From JAYWFX01 sp043778575 (GTDB lineage Bacteria > Patescibacteriota > JACMRA01): 19,058 bases of DNA. The stretch's first letter is position 1, and each line of letters opens with the position of its first letter. The notes below the pieces were generated by a model, which was not told where the DNA came from, made no database searches, and worked only from the letters and a program-made list of their open reading frames with translations. This document shows positions 1-8,039 of this stretch, piece by piece. The position numbers and the translations under genes are program-made. The DNA is taken from the NCBI GenBank assembly GCA_043778575.1, contig JAYWFX010000077.1, positions 1 through 19,058 of the forward strand. Direction: 5' to 3'.

Positions 1-954
1 CTGGATATATTGGGGAATATAGTTTGCTTGGTCGACTGCTGTAAAACGTACAATATCTGTGCACATCCCGATTTCAGTGACATTTACGGGTTTGTTGTAG
101 GTAGTTATCAGATTCTGGATGCGGGTACTGAGGTTAGCAATTTCGCTAGGATTAGTGTCTGGATAGGCGTCGATACTGATTTGGTCGAGGTGTTGGTGGA
201 GCTGGTTAAAATATAGTATCCACTTGCTATACAAATTGTTATTAAATGGATAACCACCAGCATTTGTAGTGATTATTTCGCTAGCTGAAGTTGATTTTAT
301 GGTAGTTTTTGCCGTATTTATGACCTGTTTGAGTAGATTCATGTATGAACTTGGAGTAGATGTCAGCGGTGCATAACTATCAAAAATATGTATATTTGCT
401 TCATTAAAAATCTGCCACACATCGACTTTTGCAGACCATTTTGTAGCTAGTATATTGTAGAACTGATTGGTGATAGTCAGGTATTGGCTAGTAGTGTATT
501 TAGTTTCCCACGGTTGAGCGGGATTTGAGTATAGCTTTGCCCAGCTAGGTACATTGGTCACCAAATATACTTTGATATTTTTAGATATAGCGTAGTTGAT
601 AGCCTGGTCGTATTGATTGATGTTTGCGGGGTTGCAGTTGGTGGGGGTGAGTGTGTTGCAGTCTATGGTGCTTGAGTTTAGGTTGGTTCGGGGGAAAGTA
701 TCCACATCATTGAGTGGTAACCTAATCCAAGGACTAGTCAGTCCAGTGGCAGCAATACCATCGATGTCTGTTTTCCATTGGGTGAGAGTGAGCGAGCCGC
801 TACTGAGATTGAGATGCTGAGTAAAACCAGTACCGTTGGTGATTGCGTAAATAGTAATGCACTCGCTGAGTAAAAGCGTAAAAAAGGTTATACCCAGAAC
901 CACAAATAGACTAAACCGAAGTGAGAGATCTGATACGCTGTGAGAGAAGTGCAT
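1..954 (-). CDS. Secreted clan GH-A glycoside hydrolase (GH5/GH39-like), 3' end cut by window edge
   Basis: An open frame of 318 codons runs from ATG at 954 to base 1 without a stop, so the C-terminus lies outside the window. Residues about 12-32 form a hydrophobic segment, read as a signal peptide or N-terminal anchor. The rest looks like a beta/alpha barrel hydrolase: WIRLPLND near the N-terminus, VYLVTNVPSWA in the middle, WQIFNEAN with the presumed acid/base Glu185, SIDAYPD, then VTEIGM with the presumed nucleophile Glu294. The two glutamates lie 109 residues apart, as expected for clan GH-A retaining enzymes. It probably cleaves an extracellular polysaccharide. The exact family and substrate cannot be read here; GH5, GH39 and GH53-like are all possible. 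A good promoter lies just upstream, overlapping the end of the preceding gene. A GH74-like enzyme nearby supports a glycan-degrading role. Confidence 0.78.
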   Translation of the reverse strand, partial: MHFSHSVSDLSLRFSLFVVLGITFFTLLLSECITIYAITNGTGFTQHLNLSSGSLTLTQWKTDIDGIAATGLTSPWIRLPLNDVDTFPRTNLNSSTIDCNTLTPTNCNPANINQYDQAINYAISKNIKVYLVTNVPSWAKLYSNPAQPWETKYTTSQYLTITNQFYNILATKWSAKVDVWQIFNEANIHIFDSYAPLTSTPSSYMNLLKQVINTAKTTIKSTSASEIITTNAGGYPFNNNLYSKWILYFNQLHQHLDQISIDAYPDTNPSEIANLSTRIQNLITTYNKPVNVTEIGMCTDIVRFTAVDQANYIPQYIQ

Positions 955-968
955 ATACTGTACACGCA

Positions 969-998
969 ATAATTACAAATAGAGCTACAATGTGTCAA
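969..998 (-). promoter_or_regulatory. Sigma-70-type promoter for the GH-A hydrolase gene
   Basis: Read on the minus strand, a perfect TTGACA (998-993) is followed after 18 nt by AATTAT (974-969), which is preceded by TG in the extended -10 position. Transcription would start about 7-10 nt before the ATG at 954. The -35 lies only a few bases past the stop codon of the upstream gene, giving the hydrolase its own promoter. Confidence 0.55.
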
Positions 999-1003
999 GT
1001 TGA

Positions 1004-1615
1004 TTATTGACCCGAAGGCAGTAGCCACTCCCGGAATTTTTTCGCTAAAATAAATCTACCATCATCACTACCACTATAGTGGAATTTTTTGGTAGAGTCT
1101 GAATTGGTTAGCACCCCTGTCTGGATCAAATAATTTTTTACCACATCCCATTTTTCAGGGAGGGTACCTCTGCAGTAGTAGGTGCAGTATCTGTCAAAAA
1201 GATTTTGAAACAAAAACTCCTCACCGATCAAACATAATACGGGTTTTGGATTACTCTCCCATTCACTCAATATATCCAGCACATCTTCTTGAGCCTCGCT
1301 AGACATTTTCCTGTAAAGGTAATCTATTTTGAAGATAATTATATTTATATTTGCTGTGATATATTTTGTACGCCTTGAGTCTTTACTTGGTGATAAAGTA
1401 GGACTCATGTATTCTGAAATTGTCATTGTATTGTACAATGCTTTGATTTCTGCTTCGATAAGAGTACCAAAGATCCGATGCAAAAGATAAACAGTTCGTA
1501 GATCGAGAGCCGTTTCTTGGAGACTTTCTTGAGGATTTAGTCCTTGAGGTCTTATGTCTATATATTCCCCGAATCGACCGTATTTAGAATCTGAGCTTGT
1601 CGTATCACCAATCAT
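1004..1615 (-). CDS. Hypothetical soluble protein, 203-206 aa
   Basis: I do not recognise this protein. It has no signal peptide or membrane segment. It is predicted mostly helical and charged, with an aromatic and cysteine-containing stretch (FQNLFDRYCTYYC) near residue 145 and a C-terminus ending in KKFREWLLPSGQ. The ATG at 1615 is chosen because GAGGT lies just before it, although with very short spacing. A GTG three codons upstream (1624) is an alternative. The gene sits between a strong intrinsic terminator on its upstream side (1683-1707) and the separately promoted hydrolase gene, so it is probably transcribed alone. The composition looks like genuine coding sequence throughout. No function is proposed. 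Confidence 0.6.
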   Translation of the reverse strand: MIGDTTSSDSKYGRFGEYIDIRPQGLNPQESLQETALDLRTVYLLHRIFGTLIEAEIKALYNTMTISEYMSPTLSPSKDSRRTKYITANINIIIFKIDYLYRKMSSEAQEDVLDILSEWESNPKPVLCLIGEEFLFQNLFDRYCTYYCRGTLPEKWDVVKNYLIQTGVLTNSDSTKKFHYSGSDDGRFILAKKFREWLLPSGQ

Positions 1616-1682
1616 ACACCTCACAAAGCGTATTTTTGACCGCTTGGCAAATCTCTCTAAATCTTTTTAAGAAATGGTGCAT

Positions 1683-1707
1683 AAAAAAAACTCCCTGTGT
1701 GGGGAGT
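1683..1707 (-). terminator. Intrinsic terminator downstream of the 512-aa surface protein gene
   Basis: On the minus strand ACTCCC and GGGAGT form a perfect 6-bp stem (1707-1702 with 1695-1690) around a 6-nt loop, followed at once by seven T residues (1689-1683). This is a textbook Rho-independent terminator for minus-strand transcripts. It lies about 200 nt after the stop of the gene ending at 1912. Confidence 0.75.
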
Positions 1708-1815
1708 AGTATTGATTTGGGGATTACTCAGAAAAAACGGTGAGGCTTTGACTGAGGTGAAAAATATTATGGTGTCATGAGACACAACTCATTTTCACTA
1801 GCGTTTAGAGTAAAA

Positions 1816-1847
1816 GTCCGTTCTGCACTAGGCATTGCAAAACGGAC
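1816..1847 (-). terminator. Second hairpin, terminator-like on the minus strand
   Basis: GTCCGTT (1816-1822) pairs with AACGGAC (1841-1847), and inside it TGCA pairs with TGCA after one mismatch, leaving an 8-nt loop. On the minus strand the stem is followed by TTTTA, a short T-run. It lies 65 nt after the stop of the gene ending at 1912 and may be a first terminator in tandem with the stronger one at 1683-1707. The rest of the 1625-1911 gap holds no convincing gene. Confidence 0.45.
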
Positions 1848-1911
1848 AATCAGGGTGCATCTACCTGATCAACTACAACCATACATTTTTCATGATGTCA
1901 ACAGTGTTTGA

Positions 1912-3450
1912 CTAGTTCTTTTGTTCCTTGAGCACAAAGGCTAAAACACTCAGTAGACTCACAACTCCGAATAGTCCAGCAACTCCAAAGGCTGTGTTTG
2001 AAGTAGATGTCTTGGAGTTTTCAGATCCACCAGTTCGAAGAAGAGTAGATCCGTATCTGACAGGGACAAAGGATGAATCTAGGAGGATATATTGCCCCAT
2101 TGGGCCATTTGCAGTCGACACAACGATATAATCACCTTGAGCATTGAGGTTGTAGGTGGTTGGAACAGCATCAAATGGAGAGTTTGAGACATACCCTTTC
2201 GACTTAGCTATATCCCAGCCCCCTTTGCTTGATACCATACTGCTCACCTCGGTGCGTTTTATGAGGGTTACGTGACCGACATATTTGTTCATAGCAAAAC
2301 TCATTGGTTTGAGAATCTTTTTGCCTGTTGGTAATCCTGATGTAGAGTCTTTTGGAGTGATGACACCATCTGCACTCTCTGTAGCTCCACCAAATAAATC
2401 CTGTACTGCTACTTCGTTTATTGAAAATTCGTCACTTGGGATAGTCGTCGCTACATCATAATCTATTACTACAAAAGTACCGCTAGGTGAGCTGGATCTG
2501 TGCATGTCTTGCCACGCTGTTTTGCTGTTTACCGTTGGTTGACCTATCGAAGAATATGCTCTGACAATCCCAGTTTCGCTGATTCCAATGGCGAATTTAC
2601 CAGTGATATCTGGATCTATGTCGGTGATTTTCAGACGAGATTTGTCTGGCATGGTTTTAACCCGAGAGGAGGGTGACATGATTCCAGTGATGGCTGATTT
2701 AGAGTAATCAAGCTGGGTTTCACCTTTGAAATTATTTTTCTTTCCATCGACTATAGTTGCGACTAGTGTCCGATTGTTTGGTATATTAGCACAATCTACG
2801 TCTGTCAGTGGAGTGGGTGCAAAAGCAATTCTGTGACTACCTGATGTGCTTGCAAATACGTTTGAGGAACCAGCAATAGGAAATACTGCCACAGAATCAA
2901 TACATAGACCTGAGAGAACTTGTTGGATTTGTAAATCGGCTGTAGTTTTTATAGCAATTTCAGTTTGATTATTAGGTGAATCAGAGAGAGCTGGAGTATC
3001 TGCTATTGGGACTATGTTTGTGGTAGGAAGTGTGATATTTGCAGTCCCATCAAGAGTAATAGCAATGGTTTCATTTGGCTGTGCAAACTTTATAGGGAGT
3101 GACGAGAGTTCTTTGACTTTTTTCCAAGAGTTTTCTGGTGTTTTGCAATCATTTCCAATCACAGATCCGTACAGGATAGAAACGTCCGAAGATGTGGAGA
3201 TATTTGACTCAGTGAGATTACCTTTGACATTGCCGTCCCAACCCTTTCTAAACACCCCATTTTCACATAGACTAATCATGTCTGGAGTAGTGGCTAAATT
3301 GTTTTGAATTTGTAGGTTGAATGTTTCGGTAGGATCGATGATGGCTGCACTGGCTGGTATAGCCAAAGATACGCTAGAAAAGGCAAAAAGCCCGATGCAA
3401 ACAAGTGTGCTCAATCTGTATAAATAGTGTTGAATTGGTTGTGAAATCAT
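1912..3450 (-). CDS. Large secreted surface protein with C-terminal membrane anchor, 512 aa
   Basis: Residues 1-36 form a clear signal peptide (hydrophobic core LVCIGLFAFSSVSLA, likely cleavage after ASA near residue 35). Residues about 487-507 form one transmembrane helix followed by the short charged tail KEQKN. The 450 residues between are Ser/Thr/Asn-rich and beta-prone with few cysteines, typical of an exported domain displayed outside the membrane. The mature protein would be anchored by its C-terminus. No LPXTG sortase motif is visible before the helix. I do not recognise the domain. It is transcribed divergently from the GH74-like gene from an overlapping promoter region, which suggests co-expression of two surface proteins. 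Two terminator-like hairpins follow its stop. Confidence 0.75.
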   Translation of the reverse strand: MISQPIQHYLYRLSTLVCIGLFAFSSVSLAIPASAAIIDPTETFNLQIQNNLATTPDMISLCENGVFRKGWDGNVKGNLTESNISTSSDVSILYGSVIGNDCKTPENSWKKVKELSSLPIKFAQPNETIAITLDGTANITLPTTNIVPIADTPALSDSPNNQTEIAIKTTADLQIQQVLSGLCIDSVAVFPIAGSSNVFASTSGSHRIAFAPTPLTDVDCANIPNNRTLVATIVDGKKNNFKGETQLDYSKSAITGIMSPSSRVKTMPDKSRLKITDIDPDITGKFAIGISETGIVRAYSSIGQPTVNSKTAWQDMHRSSSPSGTFVVIDYDVATTIPSDEFSINEVAVQDLFGGATESADGVITPKDSTSGLPTGKKILKPMSFAMNKYVGHVTLIKRTEVSSMVSSKGGWDIAKSKGYVSNSPFDAVPTTYNLNAQGDYIVVSTANGPMGQYILLDSSFVPVRYGSTLLRTGGSENSKTSTSNTAFGVAGLFGVVSLLSVLAFVLKEQKN

Positions 3451-3459
3451 ATCTATCTC

Positions 3460-3490
3460 ATACTAGGATTTTTACCACTAAATTTGTCAA
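3460..3490 (-). promoter_or_regulatory. Promoter for the 512-aa surface protein, -10 adjacent to the start codon
   Basis: On the minus strand TTGACA (3490-3485) is followed after 19 nt by TAGTAT (3465-3460). Only 9 nt separate this hexamer from the ATG at 3450, so the transcript would be leaderless or nearly so. The spacer is longer than ideal. The -35 shares its bases with the -35 of the divergent promoter. Confidence 0.45.
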
Positions 3491-3512
3491 TCGACTGGAA
3501 TTCACCTATAAT
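3484..3512 (+). promoter_or_regulatory. Strong sigma-70-type promoter for the GH74-like gene
   Basis: TTGTCA (3484-3489) and a perfect TATAAT (3507-3512) are separated by exactly 17 nt, the best promoter in the window. Transcription would start near 3519, giving a leader of about 70 nt that is very A-rich and lacks a Shine-Dalgarno sequence. This supports the ATG at 3591 as the start rather than an earlier codon overlapping the divergent gene. Confidence 0.7.
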
Positions 3513-3590
3513 CAAAACAGACAAAGCAATTTGTCACTCAAACAATCTCTCAAATACATAAAAAAAGTAATAAAAAAATATACAAAAAAT

Positions 3591-6500
3591 ATGATCTCAA
3601 AAATATGGATAAAAACAGCAGTTGCAATACAAAAACTTCTTTGCAGTAGTACTATAATTATAGTGAGCTCACTTGGTTTTTTTAGTGTTTTTTCACAGAT
3701 AATTTTCGACAAACCTATCACTGTAGACGCCGCTCCTCAGTACAGTTGGAAGCGGGCAAATTATCAGGGAATGGGTTTTGTGACTGGATTATACTTTCAT
3801 CCACTCCAAAAAGATTTGATTTATGCTCGTACAGATGTCGGTGGTGCGTACCGATGGGCTGCTGCTACTCAATCATGGATTTCTATCTCAGATACATTTA
3901 CTCCAGCTGATATCTCAGCAAATAGTTTGGAGAGTATGGCATTTGATCCTAGTAATCCAAACGTGGTGTACATATCAACTGGTAGTTATACTGGTAGTGA
4001 TCAAACAAAAGTCGATGGAAAGCTATGGAAATCAACCAACAAAGGTGATACGTGGTCGCAGCTCATAAACTTCAAGGATAGTAGTGGGAAGACTATTCAG
4101 GCAAATGGCAACCATCCAGAGTATAGAGGCGGAGGAGAGCGACTGTCCATCGACCCAAATAATTCACAAATCATGTATTATGGCAGTCGAAACAATGGTC
4201 TACTAAAAACACTCAACGGTGGATCGACTTGGTCTACTGTGGTCACTGGGGCAAATCTGAGAAATGAAAAAGGAGTTGCTTTTGTGACATTTGATAAGTC
4301 TAGTCCCGTTGGTGCTGTGTCTCAAACTATCTATCTGGGAGTTCCCGATGATGGAATCTACTCATCAACTAATGCAGGAGTAACTTGGTCAAAACTCAAT
4401 GGACTAACGAGTGCGGGATACCCATATAGATCCCAAGTGGTAAACGGTGTGTTGTATGTATCCTATACTGAAAAAGACGCCTCGACTGGAGGATTGTGGA
4501 AATATCAATCCAATCAATCTGCAGGTGGTTGGTCTCAAATATCACCAATTGTAGGTAAAGCCGTCACAGGATTTGCAGTTTTAGAGAGTAACCCATCTGT
4601 GATATACGCCGAAGCATATGATATAAATGACTATGCTACAAACTATGACACATCTACATTTCAGAGTTCAAACGGTGGTCAAAACTGGTCAAAGATCAAT
4701 CGTAGTTGGACATTCCCATCTTGGTATGATAATCGACAACCAACTAACAATCAGTATGATCCTACTCAGGCCATAGGTACTTCAAACTTCTTTTTTAGTT
4801 CGCTCAATATCGATCCATTTGATTCCAAAAAGGTGTGGTTTGCTACTGGTTGGGGTGTGTTTGGTACTAATGATGTGACAGCTCAAAAGTCTCAGTGGAC
4901 TACCATAATGAAAGGTTTTGAGGAGTTGGTGGTCAATCAAGTTGTAAAAATACCCGGAGGTAAATTCCTAGCTCCTTCGTGGGATATGGGTATGATAGTC
5001 AGCAATGACACGGATTTACTACCACAGATGCAAATTGGAAATTCATCATATATCAACCACTTTACTAGCGTGGATTATGCTCCAAGCAATAAAAATATCA
5101 TCGCTGCAGTTGGAAGTGATCAAAACTTTGGTTCGATTATTGGGCAGGCAGTTCGATCTGTTGATGGAGGAAATACATGGAAAAATATTACGGTTCCAGC
5201 TGGAGCTTTCAATGGAAACATATCTATCTCAGCTACCAATCCAAATAATATGGTCTGGTTCGCTCGAATTGGGTCAGGTGATGGCTCGTGGAATGGAACA
5301 GCCTTTTATACTGATGATGGTGGGGTTAGCTGGACAGATATTGCGAGTATACCACGAGGAAATTTACTTCAGATATACAGTAGTCAGGGTTTGATGTTAG
5401 CTGCTGATAGGATTAATCCAAACACATTTTATGCATATCAGTGCAGCCCGTCTACAGGTTGGCAAAATATATTTTACAAGAGTACAGATGGCGGTCGATC
5501 CTTTGCTCAAACTACGGTAAATCCAGCAGGTGTATCGTGTGCTGGTGAGTCGAGTCTCAAGGTAAATCCAACTACAACTGGTCAGCTTTGGTACAACCCA
5601 ATCAATGTAGATGTAGCCGATCAAAAACTGTTTGTTAGCCCTGATGGAGGAGCAAACTGGAATGCTATCTCGGGTATTGATGGGGTGCATAGATTTGGTT
5701 TTGGGAAGGCAGCTAGCGGTCAGACAAACGCCACGATGTATGCAGCAGGCAAAGTAAACGGAGTGTATGGGATGTATTTTTCCACTACAGTAACAGCTAG
5801 TCCAAACACCCCTAATTGGCAGATTATGAGTAATAATATCGGATTTGATAATGTTAATAGCATAGATGGTGATATGGATGTATTTGGCAAAGTATATGTC
5901 GGAAATGGAGGAAAAGGGGTTTTTGTAGGGCAGGTTAGTATCAATCAGTCATGTACAAATGGATCAACTAATTCTCCAGCTTGTCCAAATATCGCACCTA
6001 CTGTTTCTATCATTTCGCCCACATACAGACAGAAATTTAATCTCCCAACCAGCGTAACTATATCAATCAAAGCCAGTGATACCGACGGCACAGTAAACCT
6101 AGTAGAGGTATTTAATTCTGGTATCAAAATAGGAAATGCCACCAAAAGTAGTGGAAATGATTGGAGTTTTGTATGGACAAATCCACCCGCTGGAAACGTC
6201 ATACTCACTGCCAAAGCATTTGATAATCGATCTTTAGCATCTACTTCACAACCTGTTTTAATCACGCTATTTCCGACGACTCCAGACACAACTCCGCCAA
6301 AAATCAGCATCAATGATCCATATAGCTGTGGTTCTATGATTTTTGGTAAGGTGTCTGATACCAGTGGTGTATCTACAGTCAAAGTCACTCTGACTCAGCA
6401 ATCTAGCACCATAAACACAAAGACGTTTAGCGTGGCACCGAGAAATGATAATAGCTATAATATCCCGATTCAAAGTGGTAATGCTACTGGTGGTTTTTAT

Positions 6501-6644
6501 GTTCCAGCGGGTGTGTATACAGTTAGTTATTTAGCTGTCGATTCGTTTGGAAACAGCTCAATCCCAAAAAGCTTTACAGCCAATATCCAAAATAGAGTAA
6601 ATTGTAACCCAAATCCTAGTAAAATGGCGACTTTTGGTAGTTAG
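3591..6644 (+). CDS. Secreted GH74-family xyloglucanase-like protein with two Ig-like domains, 1017 aa
   Basis: Residues 1-47 form a long signal peptide (hydrophobic stretch 16-38, likely cleavage at VDA-AP). The GH74 hallmark follows at 62-87: GFVTG, FHP, then YARTDVGGAYRW, whose Asp82 matches a catalytic Asp of GH74. A second candidate Asp is Asp465 in SWDMG, the usual spacing for the paired catalytic acids. At least eight Asp-box/BNR repeats (such as NGGSTW, DGGNTW, DDGGVSW, DGGANW) mark two beta-propellers over about residues 100-780. A Cys/Ser linker leads to an Ig-like domain (about 800-895, SDTDGTVNLVEVF) and a second near 900-1012. No C-terminal anchor is visible. GH74 enzymes mostly cut xyloglucan backbones, so this is probably an extracellular plant- or algal-glycan hydrolase. 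Sortilin/VPS10-like propellers are the main alternative. Its 3' end lies 10 bp from the convergent next gene. Confidence 0.82.
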   Translation: MISKIWIKTAVAIQKLLCSSTIIIVSSLGFFSVFSQIIFDKPITVDAAPQYSWKRANYQGMGFVTGLYFHPLQKDLIYARTDVGGAYRWAAATQSWISISDTFTPADISANSLESMAFDPSNPNVVYISTGSYTGSDQTKVDGKLWKSTNKGDTWSQLINFKDSSGKTIQANGNHPEYRGGGERLSIDPNNSQIMYYGSRNNGLLKTLNGGSTWSTVVTGANLRNEKGVAFVTFDKSSPVGAVSQTIYLGVPDDGIYSSTNAGVTWSKLNGLTSAGYPYRSQVVNGVLYVSYTEKDASTGGLWKYQSNQSAGGWSQISPIVGKAVTGFAVLESNPSVIYAEAYDINDYATNYDTSTFQSSNGGQNWSKINRSWTFPSWYDNRQPTNNQYDPTQAIGTSNFFFSSLNIDPFDSKKVWFATGWGVFGTNDVTAQKSQWTTIMKGFEELVVNQVVKIPGGKFLAPSWDMGMIVSNDTDLLPQMQIGNSSYINHFTSVDYAPSNKNIIAAVGSDQNFGSIIGQAVRSVDGGNTWKNITVPAGAFNGNISISATNPNNMVWFARIGSGDGSWNGTAFYTDDGGVSWTDIASIPRGNLLQIYSSQGLMLAADRINPNTFYAYQCSPSTGWQNIFYKSTDGGRSFAQTTVNPAGVSCAGESSLKVNPTTTGQLWYNPINVDVADQKLFVSPDGGANWNAISGIDGVHRFGFGKAASGQTNATMYAAGKVNGVYGMYFSTTVTASPNTPNWQIMSNNIGFDNVNSIDGDMDVFGKVYVGNGGKGVFVGQVSINQSCTNGSTNSPACPNIAPTVSIISPTYRQKFNLPTSVTISIKASDTDGTVNLVEVFNSGIKIGNATKSSGNDWSFVWTNPPAGNVILTAKAFDNRSLASTSQPVLITLFPTTPDTTPPKISINDPYSCGSMIFGKVSDTSGVSTVKVTLTQQSSTINTKTFSVAPRNDNSYNIPIQSGNATGGFYVPAGVYTVSYLAVDSFGNSSIPKSFTANIQNRVNCNPNPSKMATFGS

Positions 6645-6654
6645 TTTTGTCGAA

Positions 6655-7851
6655 TCAAATCATGGAATTCTCCTCTACCGCAACAACTACCCCATAATGA
6701 TCAGTAAAATCCAAACTGACTAGTTCTATTTTTCTCTGACTTTGGGTTATGAATACATCTAGGCGATAATCAATCGGTACGATTCCCACCACACCCTCAA
6801 AAAATAATCGCTTTAAACGAGTGGTTAGACTATATGGCTTTCTGATTAATTCTTGGTTTGAGACACCTCTAAATGATGGACTATCAGATGTGTTGTAGTG
6901 TAGATCAATCTTTTGTGTCATTTCCTTTCTGTAGTTTACCTCGTCTAAATTATCTTTGTATATCTCAGGCAAAAATGTGAGAGGCTTGAGTCCGTTGATA
7001 CTATTCTCGCTATTCACAGCGTTGTAGGTATTTACGTCTCCTCCAAAGTGAATATTTTTTGTTTGTACGTTTGGTTGTAGAAATTTCAAGAGCTGTTCAA
7101 AGGTTGCTAAACGAGTTTTGGGTGAGGAAAAAGCTGACCAATGCCCCGTGACTATCAATTGATCTGCATAGTGTATAGCTGTGGATGAAAAGAGAAAATT
7201 GGTTTCGTGCTCGGTATTTTCGGTGATTTCTCTGACTCCAGTTGCATCAGGTAATAGAGTTGTGGTATACTCGTCGCTGCTGCCAGCTGGAATCAAAGTC
7301 ATTGTCCCAGACTCTACTATGTTACCGTATTTGCTGATTGTGGATGATTGTGGTGTGAACTGTATGTCATATATTTCCGCTAGTTTTCCGAGGGTTTCAG
7401 GACTAAATAAATTTGGGACTATATCGCAAAGATGGACAATCCTGTATCTCTTTTCCAGTAGATAATCTCCGAGGATCTGGGCGTTTTCTCTACACTTTTC
7501 GAGTCCTTTTACATCGTTTTTTTCTTGGGCTGCACGCTCGGATACGACATGGTCGACGTTGAGTTGTAGAGCCGACTGTGCGTATTCAATCGGTAGTTTA
7601 ATTGTATTATTTTCAGAGTCTCCTCCAAATAACCACCATCCGAAACTGTGATCATCATAGAGTATTTCATGTTTTCCAGTTCGCCTCACTACCACTTCAG
7701 ATTCTATCCAAGTTTGATCAAGTAATTCTCTATTTTCTAATCCTTTCAGCAGTCTTTGATCCCAGATTTTTTCCATGAGTACTCGAAACACCCTTCCTCT
7801 GGTATGTATATTTTCTTTGGGATTCACATTAGATTCAGCTCCTTCATTCAT
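6655..7851 (-). CDS. Endonuclease/exonuclease/phosphatase (EEP) fold protein, 398 aa
   Basis: The C-terminal two thirds carry EEP-superfamily motifs in order: VTGHWSAFSSPKTR with His237, GGDVN with Asp272 and Asn274 (the GDFN motif), RLDVFI at 363-368, and TDHYGVV with Asp384 and His385 (the SDH motif). These are the catalytic and metal-site motifs of phosphodiesterases such as exonuclease III and sphingomyelinase relatives. The early LQE glutamate that normally binds metal is not seen; HLCDIV with Asp143 lies where it would be expected. About 110 N-terminal residues precede the fold and are unrecognised. There is no signal peptide, so it is probably cytoplasmic. The substrate could be DNA, RNA or a phosphoester. 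A -10-like hexamer lies 9 nt before the ATG. The gene lies downstream of a tRNA on the same strand. Confidence 0.6.
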   Translation of the reverse strand: MNEGAESNVNPKENIHTRGRVFRVLMEKIWDQRLLKGLENRELLDQTWIESEVVVRRTGKHEILYDDHSFGWWLFGGDSENNTIKLPIEYAQSALQLNVDHVVSERAAQEKNDVKGLEKCRENAQILGDYLLEKRYRIVHLCDIVPNLFSPETLGKLAEIYDIQFTPQSSTISKYGNIVESGTMTLIPAGSSDEYTTTLLPDATGVREITENTEHETNFLFSSTAIHYADQLIVTGHWSAFSSPKTRLATFEQLLKFLQPNVQTKNIHFGGDVNTYNAVNSENSINGLKPLTFLPEIYKDNLDEVNYRKEMTQKIDLHYNTSDSPSFRGVSNQELIRKPYSLTTRLKRLFFEGVVGIVPIDYRLDVFITQSQRKIELVSLDFTDHYGVVVAVEENSMI

Positions 7852-7860
7852 ATTCTGCTG

Positions 7861-7866
7861 ATCCTA
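7861..7866 (-). promoter_or_regulatory. -10-like element of the EEP-fold gene, leaderless arrangement
   Basis: Read on the minus strand, TGC then TAGGAT ends exactly 9 nt before the ATG at 7851. The TG upstream fits an extended -10, and no clear -35 is seen. A transcript starting 7 nt downstream would have almost no leader, consistent with the lack of a Shine-Dalgarno sequence. Some read-through from the tRNA upstream is also possible. Confidence 0.35.
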
Positions 7867-7924
7867 GCACACAAAGGCAGATTTGGCTATTTGATATGAA
7901 ATAGTTTTTTAAAAGTTTTTCGGT

Positions 7925-8001
7925 TGGTGGTCTCGACGCGACTTGAACGCATAACCTTTTCCTTAGGACGGAACTGCTCTATCCATTTGAGCTACGAAAC
8001 C
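7925..8001 (-). tRNA. tRNA-Arg, anticodon CCT
   Basis: The minus strand folds into a full cloverleaf. The acceptor stem GGTTTCG/CGAGACC has one G-U pair, the D stem is GCTC/GAGC, the anticodon loop is GTCCTAA with anticodon CCT (7967-7965, reading AGG codons), the T stem is ATGCG/CGCGT, and the T loop begins TTC. The discriminator is A and the CCA end is encoded (7927-7925). The first anticodon-stem pair is a G-A mismatch. A -10-like TAATCT ends 7 nt before the 5' end. Confidence 0.93.
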
Positions 8002-8008
8002 AGCAACT

Positions 8009-8039
8009 AGATTACTTTCAATTCTTGACAAATAGTCAA
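8009..8039 (-). promoter_or_regulatory. Promoter of tRNA-Arg
   Basis: On the minus strand TTGACT (8039-8034) and TAATCT (8014-8009) are 19 nt apart, and the -10 lies 7 nt before the first tRNA base, which would place the transcript start almost at the mature 5' end. The spacing is long. The -35 is one arm of an inverted repeat. Confidence 0.4.

Noticed and set aside
1777..1911. A 44-codon plus-strand frame ending directly beside the stop of the 512-aa gene
   Set aside because: It overlaps the hairpin at 1816-1847, has no promoter or ribosome site, and resembles no protein I know. The minus-strand terminator reading explains the hairpin better.
3405..3590. 62-codon N-terminal extension of the GH74-like gene
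   Set aside because: It overlaps the start of the divergent gene, would begin upstream of the strong promoter at 3484-3512, and would put a polar Lys-rich stretch ahead of a good signal peptide.
5945..6388. 147-codon minus-strand frame under the Ig-like domains of the GH74-like gene
   Set aside because: The plus-strand Ig-like sequence is convincing, and the minus frame has no start signal or recognisable motif.
7881..7906. Plus-strand hairpin CTATTT/AAATAG followed by six T residues
   Set aside because: It looks like a weak terminator, but no plus-strand gene ends nearby; the stem is all A-T except one pair, so chance in AT-rich sequence is likely.
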